DNA from: Saccharomycopsis crataegensis | Lineage: Eukaryota; Ascomycota; Saccharomycetes; Ascoideales; Saccharomycopsidaceae | Length of the DNA stretch: 64,000 nucleotides | Reading direction: 5' to 3' | Assembly (NCBI RefSeq): GCF_037102585.1 | Contig: NW_027043829.1 | Span: 124,001-188,000 of the forward strand | Shown: piece by piece, positions 20,191 to 30,211 of the stretch | Position numbering within the stretch: the first letter of the stretch is position 1 | Layout of the letters: each line of letters starts with the position of its first letter | Notes under the pieces: generated by a model | Databases searched by the model: none | What the model was told of the DNA's origin: nothing | What the model saw: only the letters and a program-made list of their open reading frames with translations | Translations under genes and position numbers: made by a program

Positions 20191-22357
20191 CGTATTTGTC
20201 AATTTTGAATTTTATACTATAACATTTTGAAATTCGTTTTTTTTTTTTTACTTGTGCTTTTTTTTTTTACATTTTTGCAGTATAATATTTTTATTTTTCA
20301 TTTTTTCTTCTCTTGATATTTAATTCTATTTCTCTTGTATTTTGATTTTTGTGTTTCTTATTAATACTACTGTTATTTTTTTTCTCCAGTTTATATCAAT
20401 ACTCAGCCACTGTAGCCAAAGAAAAGGTCAAAAGGTCAGCAGAAAAAAACGAGCAAACTGTGCCAGTATTGTTACGGGATGATTGAATATATATATATAT
20501 ATGGGATAAGCATAATTGTGGATTGGAGGTAACTTTGGTATACCCAACCACATAGACTAATCTTGTAGGCACCAGGGTGATATGTGACACTTGACTTGTT
20601 TTTTTTTTTTTACAATTATCATAATGACAATCTGAGAATTTGCAAAGGCCAACTCCGTTACAACGTAGAGCATAACTAACTTCTCTGGGGCGAAACTTTG
20701 TACTTTATATTATTGGGAGCTAACTGACTAATCATTATTCAATGAGCGATACGTGCACCACCAATGTGACGGCGCGTGGTAGCGGTTGTTTTTGATTTTT
20801 TGATTTTTCATTGTTTTTCCATCTACTGCTGGAACCATTCTTTTGTTTTTTTTTTTTCTTTTCTACCAGTCTTGTTGTGACTAAGTCAAATTGCAAACGT
20901 TAAGTGTTTCAATTGATTGCACCTCCACCAGATGCTCCGGTAATAGTTGATCCAAATATAAAGCACCATAATTGGTGGAAATTGTCCCAGAAATATCGGG
21001 AGCAGGATGATCTAACGACGAACAATCCCAAGCTGGAATAAAAATGTCACACAAACCATCCGGCCCCCGATCTGAATCTGTAGTAAGTATTGATTGATAA
21101 TTATACCAACTGACTGCCGTATGACCACCAACCCGGGATTCAAAATGTGATCGCAATATTCAACATGGCAAACCTTTTATTTCTTGATACCAAGCGAAAC
21201 CCGATGATCTCAACCCAAATAGAGCCTTCTTCATTAGTATCTCACTATTCCCAAATTTCTTCACATTTAATTCATGACATGTACATTAATTGGAAGCATG
21301 ATATTAACCGGATTAGGTACATCAGCATTGCTGATGTCAAGTACCCTGTGAAACGCATCTGGTTTTTTTATCATGAAAGCTAGTATGAATCTAAAAGTAT
21401 TCACATCTAAGGTGAGAAGGGGGGGGGGGATAATTATTTCCATCAGGTAATACTGGTAATAAATTACCCAAAGCGACCAACCTTGATTATTCTATGTGGA
21501 CTGGTTTCAATATTGCCATGGTAAACGATGTTGTTGTGCAAAAAACTTGCATGATGAAGTACGGTATGAAGGAGGAAGCATCATTGACTTTTTTTTTTTT
21601 TTTTTCGTTGGACATAATGCAGGTGTTATGGCTTGATACTTATTATATATATATATATATATATGAAGAGGATAGTTAATAATGGGAGGCTGCAATAGTT
21701 TCTTCTTCGGCTATTTTATTTATTGAACGAAGTGTGCAGGAGAGCTCTCTGTTGAGGGACACACAATTCTCAAAGATCTCCTGAAGGTAGGTAAGGTAAT
21801 AAAATAGTGTATATTGTATACTTTGGTGGGCCACTTCATGAGACGCACAATTCTCGAATATATAACGATATCTGACTATAGTGAATGATAATACAATAGA
21901 ATATATATATATATATATATACATTACATTAATAAATAATTGGTAAACACTGTGCAATTTCTTATTCTTCTCAATGCAGTAATAAAATAGAAGCCATGAG
22001 GGTTCCTGACCCTTCACAACGTCAAACTGCTCCCACTGCCGTTTATCACCCAACTGGGAGGATACAAAGAGCAGCTCATCTACCACAGTTTTAAGAGATA
22101 GCCCCCTGCTATCCAAGTATCACCACCCTCGGCATGATATTTCCCCGAGGAACCTTTGTTGTTTTTAATCCAAATGGTGCAACAGAATGACTCGCCATTT
22201 TCCCTTTTTGGTGTGAAAAAACGCAAAATTTTTTTTTTTTTTTTTTTTCTTGTGGGATTTTCAGTCATCATCACCATCATCATCATCCCCCTTCTAACTG
22301 CAACGAATAGATTTTAACTTCTAGTAGTAATCCTCTCTCCCTCCTTAAACACTAGCA
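20191..22357. other. Long ECM5-ADE1 intergenic region with possible gene relics
   Basis: 2.2 kb without an intact gene. It holds poly-T tracts, TA arrays (20490, 21645, 21902), a G run (21420-21429) and a third GTGCACCACCA copy (20753-20763). Short stretches with protein-like composition occur on the minus strand at 20881-21156 and the plus strand at 21440-21590, but neither has a proper ATG or known domain. They may be decayed coding sequence. The last 200 bp are the ADE1 promoter. Confidence 0.45.
22188..22193 (+). promoter_or_regulatory. TGACTC element upstream of ADE1
   Basis: TGACTC, the Bas1/Gcn4-type core used in yeast purine-gene promoters, 165 bp upstream of the ADE1 ATG. A six-base match is weak alone; location and gene identity make it plausible. 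Confidence 0.45.
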
Positions 22358-23302
22358 ATGTCAACTGCCGTTGTGAAAACTGACCTCAAACAAACTTTGC
22401 CGTTCCTCGCCAGAGGTAAAGTCAGAGACATCTACACCATCCCTGACCAATCGCTCTTGTTGTTCGTGGCCACCGACAGAATCTCTGCTTACGATGTTAT
22501 CTTGAACAATGGGATCCCAAACAAGGGGAAAATCTTGACTCAGTTGTCAATCTTCTGGTTCAATTACCTCGGAGACGTGATCCAAAACCATTTGCTCGAG
22601 GCCAACAAGAAGGATCAAAACAAGAATCTTTTGGAAGTGTTGCCATCGGCGGTCTCCAACGATTCTCAGATCATTGGCCAACTTCTCGATAGATCCTTGA
22701 TCGTTAGAAAATTCAAATTGGTGCCATTAGAAGTCATTGTTCGTGGATACTTGACAGGATCTGCCTGGAAAGAATACCAGCAATTCGGTACAGTTCACGG
22801 TGCCAAATACCCACCGGGAATGCAAGAATCTCAACAATTCGAAACCCCAATCTTCACCCCTTCTACTAAAGCCGAACAAGGCGACCATGATGAAAACATC
22901 GATAAAGCCCGTGCCGTAGAAATCTTGGGGGGTAACCAGAAATTGGTGGACGAAATCGAAAAAGCCGCTATTGCTTTATACACCAAGGCTAACGAATACG
23001 CCAAGACCAGAGGGATCATTATTGCCGACACCAAATTCGAGTTTGGGTTGGATGAAAACAATCAATTGGTGTTGGTTGACGAAGTTTTAACTCCAGATTC
23101 TTCCAGATTCTGGTCTGCCGACACTTACAAGTTGGGTCAAGGCCAAGATTCCTTTGATAAGCAATTCCTCAGAAACTGGTTGACCGATCGCAAGTTGAAC
23201 GGTGTTGATGATGTTACCATCCCAGAAGACATTGTTGTAAAGACTAAGGCCAAGTACGTTGAAGTCTTGGAAAAGTTGACTGGCGAAAAATTCATTGAAT
23301 AG
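22358..23302 (+). CDS. ADE1: SAICAR synthetase (phosphoribosylaminoimidazole-succinocarboxamide synthase)
   Basis: Cytosolic enzyme that joins CAIR and aspartate with ATP to make SAICAR in de novo purine synthesis. At 314 residues it is close to the 306 of S. cerevisiae Ade1. Family landmarks are present: ARGKVRDIY near the start, DRISAYDVI, VRGYLTGSAWKEY, TPSTKAE, ADTKFEFG and the LTPDSSRFW segment. I saw no in-frame CTG codon, consistent with avoidance of CTG in a well-expressed gene of a CUG-Ser yeast. The ATG at 22358 gives the expected N-terminus. It is monocistronic, with a TGACTC element upstream. Confidence 0.97.
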   Translation: MSTAVVKTDLKQTLPFLARGKVRDIYTIPDQSLLLFVATDRISAYDVILNNGIPNKGKILTQLSIFWFNYLGDVIQNHLLEANKKDQNKNLLEVLPSAVSNDSQIIGQLLDRSLIVRKFKLVPLEVIVRGYLTGSAWKEYQQFGTVHGAKYPPGMQESQQFETPIFTPSTKAEQGDHDENIDKARAVEILGGNQKLVDEIEKAAIALYTKANEYAKTRGIIIADTKFEFGLDENNQLVLVDEVLTPDSSRFWSADTYKLGQGQDSFDKQFLRNWLTDRKLNGVDDVTIPEDIVVKTKAKYVEVLEKLTGEKFIE

Positions 23303-23603
23303 ATGGATTTTCTTAATGTCAATTGTCTAATAAATGTCAATTTTCTTGATTTTTCGTTCCCTACAAGAGTAATTTTTTTTTTTTTTTTTTCCCTCTTCCT
23401 TCTCTTATGATATGAATTATACGGCTTACAAAGTAACAGGAATTGAAGCTTTTCTTTCACCATTCTATGAATCTTTTCCCATTAATTCTCCGTTTTTTAC
23501 TTACAAAACAAAACAAAAAAACAAATATTAGTGGATCTTCAATGATGTTTCAGTCAATGTTGTTGTTCATTTATATATTACATATACATACACATATATA
23601 TAT
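23303..23603. other. ADE1-PHO80 convergent intergenic region
   Basis: 3' flanks of two convergent genes, with a T tract of about 18 at 23373-23390. Nothing else seen. Confidence 0.5.
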
Positions 23604-24899
23604 TCATGCCTTTGATTTCTTTAATTGCAAAGTATACAAAGTAGTGGCAGTTGAGCAATTGGTACTATGGAGGTTGATCCCCGCTTCGCTACCCACTAAC
23701 TCAATCATTTTTCTATAATACTCGTCTATAATACTTGCGGAATGACTAGCCCCCATCATTTTCTGTCTGATGATGTGTTTTTGCGTGGGTAGTTGATGAT
23801 GGTTCTGCTGTTGATATTTAATAATACATGGTGGAATAACCACTGGGTTCTGATGGTTAATATTGAGGTCGTTATTGTCATTATTGTTATTGTTGTTGTT
23901 GTTGTTGTTGTTGTTGTCGTTATCGTCATTATTGGTTACTTGCATTCTTGGTTTATCATTTGTAGCAAAACCCCCAGGTAATGAAGATGGTACGGTCAGA
24001 GAAAACAGTGCATTATCATTATCTGTCTGATTGCCATTATTTGTCTGATTGCCATAATTTGATGACGCCTTTTTAGTGGGATTCAAATTTCTCGAGTTGG
24101 GTTGATCGTAGGAGGAGTAATCATCATCATGATCTTCATTTTTCAAACTTTTCTGTCGTTTGGTTTGACGAGGACTTAATTCATCACCAGTGATAATTTC
24201 ATTCGATGAATCATCATTATTTTTCCGGTGCCTCTGGTCCAAATAATTTCCGCCATGTTGAGGATTGGTAGATGATGATGATGATGATGATGATGACGAT
24301 GATGATGATGATGATGATGATGTCGAAGGTGCCCCATTACCACTATCATAATAAGATTTTTCCACCTCGCCACCTTTACTGGGGATGATTTTCCAATTTA
24401 CTTTCTCTAAAAACTCCATCTCCAAAAAATTTAATTCGTGGACTTTTACCCCACCAACTTTGGAGTAATGGATATTAGTGCAGAAATAATCGCAAAGTCC
24501 TTTCGACGCCACCGTGGTCGCGGTCAATAGGAATCGATGAACCGTTAGCGAATTGAGACTGAAGTTCTTGTAGTTTGTGGTCAATAAATCGATATAATAA
24601 ATGGCAATGATCAACACCAGATTCTCCAACGAGTTGTAGTACGCAAGCCGCATAAGGTAATCGTACACCAGAATCGACGGTGGAGCACGCGAATGGAATC
24701 GCGTAAGGCTCAGCGACGACAAATTCAGCTGGTTATGGATGATCGGTAGGTATTTGTCATTAATGATGATTAACGACGTTATCATCCGTGATATTAGGGT
24801 CAAGAGATCCTCTCTTTGGCAATGTAGGAAGTTTTCTGGGAGTAATTTCGTGGGTAGTCCCGCCTCATTATTGTGGTTATTGTTATTAGTGGACGCCAT
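23604..24899 (-). CDS. PHO80: Pho80-type cyclin with low-complexity insertion
   Basis: Cyclin partner of the Pho85 kinase; in S. cerevisiae Pho80-Pho85 keeps Pho4 out of the nucleus when phosphate is plentiful. The 431-residue product matches Pho80 in its cyclin core (about 15-180): ISRMITSLI, YYIDLL, LNSLTVHRFLLTATTVASKGLCD and HYSKVGGVKVHELNFLE. A long Ser/Asn/His-rich stretch encoded by trinucleotide repeats (about 190-390) separates the core from the conserved C-terminal helix DEYYRKMIELVGS. Yeast Pho80 has 293 residues, so the insertion explains the extra length. The CTG at 24669-24671 aligns with the serine of the Pho80 PPNISI motif. A CACGTGGG Pho4-type site lies 170 bp upstream. Confidence 0.92.
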   Translation of the reverse strand: MASTNNNNHNNEAGLPTKLLPENFLHCQREDLLTLISRMITSLIIINDKYLPIIHNQLNLSSLSLTRFHSRAPPSILVYDYLMRLAYYNSLENLVLIIAIYYIDLLTTNYKNFSLNSLTVHRFLLTATTVASKGLCDYFCTNIHYSKVGGVKVHELNFLEMEFLEKVNWKIIPSKGGEVEKSYYDSGNGAPSTSSSSSSSSSSSSSSSSSTNPQHGGNYLDQRHRKNNDDSSNEIITGDELSPRQTKRQKSLKNEDHDDDYSSYDQPNSRNLNPTKKASSNYGNQTNNGNQTDNDNALFSLTVPSSLPGGFATNDKPRMQVTNNDDNDNNNNNNNNNNNNDNNDLNINHQNPVVIPPCIIKYQQQNHHQLPTQKHIIRQKMMGASHSASIIDEYYRKMIELVGSEAGINLHSTNCSTATTLYTLQLKKSKA

Positions 24900-25403
24900 T
24901 ACTGTTATTGTATCAATGGGTTATTTAATGTTCTTTTTGTAAAAACTTCATTGCTCCCCTGCCAGAAAAAAGATTGTTCAACAGACAAAACGTCAAAACA
25001 ATATTAGAATCACTGCTGTCTCGGTGTGTGTGTGTTTTTTTTTTTTTTTTTTTGACAAAAACCTCCAACACGTGGGGGTGTAACCACACAGTTATGATTA
25101 ATTTTGTTATCTATCGATCACCTATCGATTATTACTATCGCCCTATTGGGAAAATGACGTGTGGGTGTGTAGGGATCTAAAAAAAAAAAAATAACTAATC
25201 TAAGATCTTTTCTGTAATTACAATCACACCAATAGGATTATTACTATTATTATCACTAATTATCATTATTATTATCACTATTATTATTATCACTATTATT
25301 ATTATACAGTTAATATACATAACAAAATAAAGAATTCTCAACCTTCTAGAGAAAAAAAAAAAAAAAAAAAGAATCTTCAATGATCAGCCAATACACACAA
25401 TAA
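24900..25403. other. PHO80 promoter / ITC1 3' flank
   Basis: 504 bp. Holds the CACGTGGG element, a T tract (25035-25053), and a region of ATT/ATC-type repeats near 25240-25310 just 3' of ITC1. Confidence 0.55.
25069..25076 (+). promoter_or_regulatory. CACGTGGG, candidate Pho4 site upstream of PHO80
   Basis: CACGTGGG is the high-affinity Pho4 recognition form in yeast. It is 170 bp upstream of the PHO80 ATG, in a region that can only be that gene's promoter because ITC1 is transcribed in the same direction and ends at 25404. Confidence 0.6.
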
Positions 25404-28400
25404 TCACTTCTTACGCTTCTTATAACCAGAAACACCCCCATTCTTAACCTTTGGTGGTCCCTCATAATGCGAATGGCCCAATCTAGAAATCGCGCATTGG
25501 TTCACCCATTCGCTACATCGTTGCTGTTCTCGCTCTTGTTGCAATTCACTTAATTCATCCATTTTATCAAAATATTCCTTCTTTTTGGCTTGGTGGTCTT
25601 GCAACCTCCGACGTTTCAATTCTCGTTTCGAAGCTCTCTTGACAATTGTCTGTTCAACCTCCAGGTCAACAACAACAGTATTCGGTTGTTCTTCTTCTCC
25701 TTTGATTTCTTTCGAAGATTTCCCCACTGCTTCTTCAATGTCTTTCTCTTCTTTTGCAGCAGCCCTTCTAGTACGTCTTTTATAAACCGGCTTCACTTCT
25801 TCAATTTCCACCGGTTCTTCCTCAGTAACAGTTTTACTTTTTTCATCCAATTCATCCATTATTTTTTCACCATCACTGTCGTCACTCTCAGAAAAATATA
25901 CTTCATCAATCTCTTTTTGTAACAACTTCTCTGCTTCGGGAATATCATCAAGAAGCAAAGCTTTTCTTCTCGCTTCAATACTCGCGTCAATGGCACCCTT
26001 GATTCTTGCCAACTCTTTCCGCAATTCAGCTTCACGATTACCCCAAGGAACTAATCCTCGAATCAATTGCTCAATTTCCTCTTGCGATTCGTAGAATCTC
26101 CAATCTTTGGAAGAGATCATTGGGCACGGAGCCTCACAAATAAGTTTTCTTTGTTGAGTGGTGAGTTTGACCGGTTGCTCTTCCTTATGATCTTTAGTGT
26201 TATCTTGTTTTTTCTTCTCCCCAGCATCATCAGATTTCCCACCTTCCTTTACAATTTCCGATCCATTTTCTGTCAATTCCTGTTTAATGTTCGCATTTCG
26301 ATCATCAGCCTCTTCAGCCTTAACCAATTGGTTTTCGGTTTTCAGATCGCCATCAATAGTTTTAGATTCTTTTACCTCCGGTTTATTGTAAATCACAACC
26401 CCATCCTTATCCTTGACAATACTTCCATCTTCAGAAAATTCTAAATCAAATACTTCTTTAGCTGCAGCAACAAAAGATACTGGCAATTTCTCAGTTTTCG
26501 TATAGTCTGAATTTTCAATTTTCGCCTTGATCATTGCAAAGTTCTCACGTTGATCAGCGATTTTGTCGACTTTTTCCTCCAAGTTATGTTTAATCTTGTA
26601 AAAGTTCTCAAAATCTTTCTGAATCACGTCCAACATAAACATATTATCTTCGAAACTTGGACCTTGAACCCATAAGCGACCCATCAAGTAACGTTCTTGC
26701 AGGGCATCGTTAGGATTGTTGACGATGTCCTTATTATTGGTGGCCGCGGCATTATTATCTTTATCTTCATCATCCTCATCATCCTCATTCACTATACTGG
26801 AACTTCTGTTGACAATTGGCAACCCATTACTTTCGAACCACCAATAACGGTTATAAAACTTGTCCTTGCCAATGATTTTAACCCTAGCACAATCAAGCTC
26901 GGTTAATTTCTTCTCGATTTTTTTTCTAATTTGTCTCAACTTATTGGCTTCAGAAATACATTCTTTTCGGGCATCGAGTTTCTTTTGGTATCCAGCGTTG
27001 ATATTCCCAAGGGAGATCTCATCTTCACTGGCTTCAAACTTCAAAGTGAAATTACGTCTACGACGTTTGCTATCTTCATCGGGGGGTAATACCAAATTAG
27101 TGGCCGACTTATCTTTTTTCCAAACTTGTAACAACATGTTACACTCAGCGTTCAAATCACGAGCTTTATCCATCACCGCTTTGTACTCACGCACTGCGTC
27201 TAAACGATCTCTTCTTAACCTCGTAGCTTCTTCCATCGCATTATCAATGTAACTTCTAATGATTTTCCCTTCGATGAGCAATTCACAAAGGACATTCAAT
27301 GCTTTGATTTTCAAATCGATCGGCATCTTAGTATAAAACTGATTCTGAACCGAAGATGCTGAGGCGCTAACGCCTTTCGGGGCGAGAACGTCGTTGATTT
27401 GTTTAACAAGGCTTTTGTATTTCTTGAGATGAGACACTAACGAGAGAACCCCTAGCATTATAATCTGCCAATACCCATCCTTAAATTGACGTTTGAATAG
27501 TCGTTCTTGCCATGATATATTACGATAGTTCAAAAGTTTACCAGCATTGTTGCGTTTGTTATCGTACTCATCTTCAGATTCCAGATCTGAATGCGATGGG
27601 TCCTCACTAAGTTTGATACCTTCATAAATATCGAAATCGAGACCATAATTAGATTCGGATTTCACTTTCACGTTAACTTTCTTTGGTTCACCTTCGTCTT
27701 GTATATCATTTGGTTCGTCATCCTCTAGTTTCAAATCTTCAGTTTTAATCTCTGTAGTATCGTTTTCTTTCATTTCTTCATCATCATTATCATCAACATC
27801 ATCATCATTACCATCGTTTTCTTCATCATCAGACTGCTCATCAAATATCGATCGTTGGGGAATGGTGACCAATAGAAATTCTTCATCTTCGTATTTACCA
27901 TTTGTTGGGATCGGAAAATCGATTTCTACCATTGGTTCATCATCCTGAACATTTTTATTAGCAGTATTCCCATTGCCATGATTACTATTCCCCGCTGGTG
28001 TCGCATCACCATCATCTTTAATGGCATATTCATATCCATAAATTCTGAGCCCCACGTCTTCGTTTTCTCCAAGAATAAAACAACTAAGTACCGCACAAAA
28101 TATTTCATCTAATAATGGGATATTTCTTACCTCGGTCAATTTAAAACAATTGATGAAATCATCGAATGTGAAATTATCAAGAATCAAGGCATTGCTGTAA
28201 ACGTTCAAAAAGATCCATGATTGAAGGGCTTCGGAAATGAAATCTTTTAGTTCGGGAATAGTTTGAGGTCTAGGGATTTTAAAATCATTGAATAATTCAT
28301 TTGGCGCTTGTGATTCGGGCCAACCCATTGGAATGTCCATATCCTCGATCAAACATTTCTTTGGTGCCACTACATCGAGATACGATCCGAGTCCTTGCAC

Positions 28401-29674
28401 ATATGCCATTTTCTCAAGCCCGTCCATTTTATCTATCGATGCCTGAGGAGGTTTTGGACCAAAATAAACCGGTTCTCTCAATTCAATTTTGAATTCTGAT
28501 GGGTCTTGGAGCGATTGTTTGTTATTTGCATTCATAATATCACCAAGTGGCAATTTCTTGAACCCGGTTGCCCCGATGGCGATGGTGGTCGCCCCAGGGG
28601 TCCCTGCAGGGGCAAAAAGCGGTTTAGGAGCCACCATTTTGACTTTATTAGGTAAAATCGGAGGCAACTTAATTTGCTCTTGGGATTCTTCAACTTTCGT
28701 ATCTTTCTTAGAATCAAGGCGCTTAGCAGGATGTTCAGAATCTTCGTTTCCTGGTCTTTTCCTTGATTTTGGAGAAGGTTTTGGAACGTGCGTTTTCGGG
28801 GCAAACGCCAATAAATGAGGAGGGTATTCCATTGGAATTCTGTATTTTGTTGCGAATTGTTCCCGGACGATCCATGGGGCACCGATCTTGCTCGATCTTG
28901 AAACACTAAGTTTTATAAAAGTTTTCACAAACCATTTAGTGAAATGGGCTCTGTCTCTAGATATACTCGACTCATCGATGGTCACTTCGGTGCTATTATC
29001 AAATAAAACGCGATAACTGCAATAACCGGGTCTTAGCATCCCTAGCTCATCGACAAATGCATTGAACCTTGCCTTCTCTTTTATCTTTGCTGGTTTCTTA
29101 GTGTCTTGAAACTTGACCAAGACGCTTTCGCCTGGATAGAAATCATTCTTGAATTGCGAATACACCATATCAACGAGTAAATCTAGTCTTGGGATGGTGG
29201 AGAATTGTAAGAATCGCAACACTGGTTCCTTTAGCGGTTCAGGGAAGTTTTGATCGACTTTTTTCATTTCATGCTTTTCTGATTCGAGGGCTTCGAAATA
29301 GGTGAAACACGAATTACCGGTGACTTCGCACACAAACTTTCTTCGATTATAATAATCTAGACGATCCAAATACTCTTGGTATGAATAAAACCATTCTTGG
29401 GTTTCTGGAATGTGCCATACCTTCACACTCATGTCCTCCGGCAACGGTGGGGGATCTTGGTATATAACTGGTTTTCTCTTGTACAACACCTAGAAAAAGA
29501 GCATCGGTTAGTAAAAACAAAAACAAAAAAAAAAAAATCACGATCGAGGATGTTGTTGGAAAGATATATATATGTATAAATATATATCAATTATCATTCA
29601 TTCAAAAATGGTATGACGTATTCGAGCCTTCGTGTATGTGTATGCTCAAACGCGTTTTTGATGGCACTTACCAT
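25404..29674 (-). CDS. ITC1: ISW2-complex subunit Itc1 (ACF1-like), spliced after the start codon
   Basis: Large subunit of the ISW2 nucleosome-spacing remodeler, acting in early gene repression. Exon 1 (29672-29674) is the ATG alone; the 182-nt intron (29490-29671) has donor GTAAGT, branch TACTAAC and acceptor CTAG; exon 2 is 29489-25404. The join gives MVLYKRKP, as in S. cerevisiae Itc1. The 1362-residue product has a WAC domain (about 20-125), a DDT domain near 420-480 (NFTFDDFINCFKLTE), acidic linkers, a WHIM/WSD-type motif near 866-885 (VIGKDKFYNRYWWFE-like sequence) and a charged coiled C-terminus. Without splicing the frame would begin at a GTG, so the intron model is strongly preferred. 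Confidence 0.93.
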
Positions 29675-30211
29675 GTTGAAAAATTAACGATATGGTGATG
29701 TTGTTTTGGTGGGGTTGTTTCTGGTACGTTTTGATTGGGAATCGAGATCGACGGCAACTAAACACCATGTAACAAAACAGGAAACAACAGATCAAATGGA
29801 GCAGACAGGTAGGTCTAGGAGATTAGCCAAAAAACAACACAAATTAAAAAAAAAAAAAAAAAAAATACCGAAAAAACTGCGCGGTGCGAATAGAACACGA
29901 GCTCATGCGACAATGTGATCTGTGCATACATGTGCATGGCGGCCCCCCCCCCCCCTCTCCCACAAAATATCTATCCAGCGCTGTGGCAATTGGTGTGTGC
30001 TGGTGCCAATGGTGGTTTATCAAAATAGTATTATGGTGGGGATCCTGGAAAATGTCCCTTGTTTTTCTTTTTTTGTTTGTTTGAAGAAAAATGGGTGTAG
30101 GTGGAACGGTGAGACAATCCAATAACAATGTATGTGGAGAAAAATCAAAAAAACAAACACAACGGCAATGAGTATCGTCTCTTTACACATTGTCTGTTCT
30201 CTTTACAAATA
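29675..30211. other. Divergent promoter region ITC1 / LisH-WD40 gene
   Basis: Contains an A tract of about 20 (29847-29866) and a run of about 13 C (29943-29955). An in-frame ATG at 30128 precedes the chosen start of the rightward gene. No other gene seen. Confidence 0.5.

Noticed and set aside
21676-22116. 146-codon minus-strand frame upstream of ADE1
   Set aside because: Opens with TTG, runs through a TA microsatellite and has no conserved motif.
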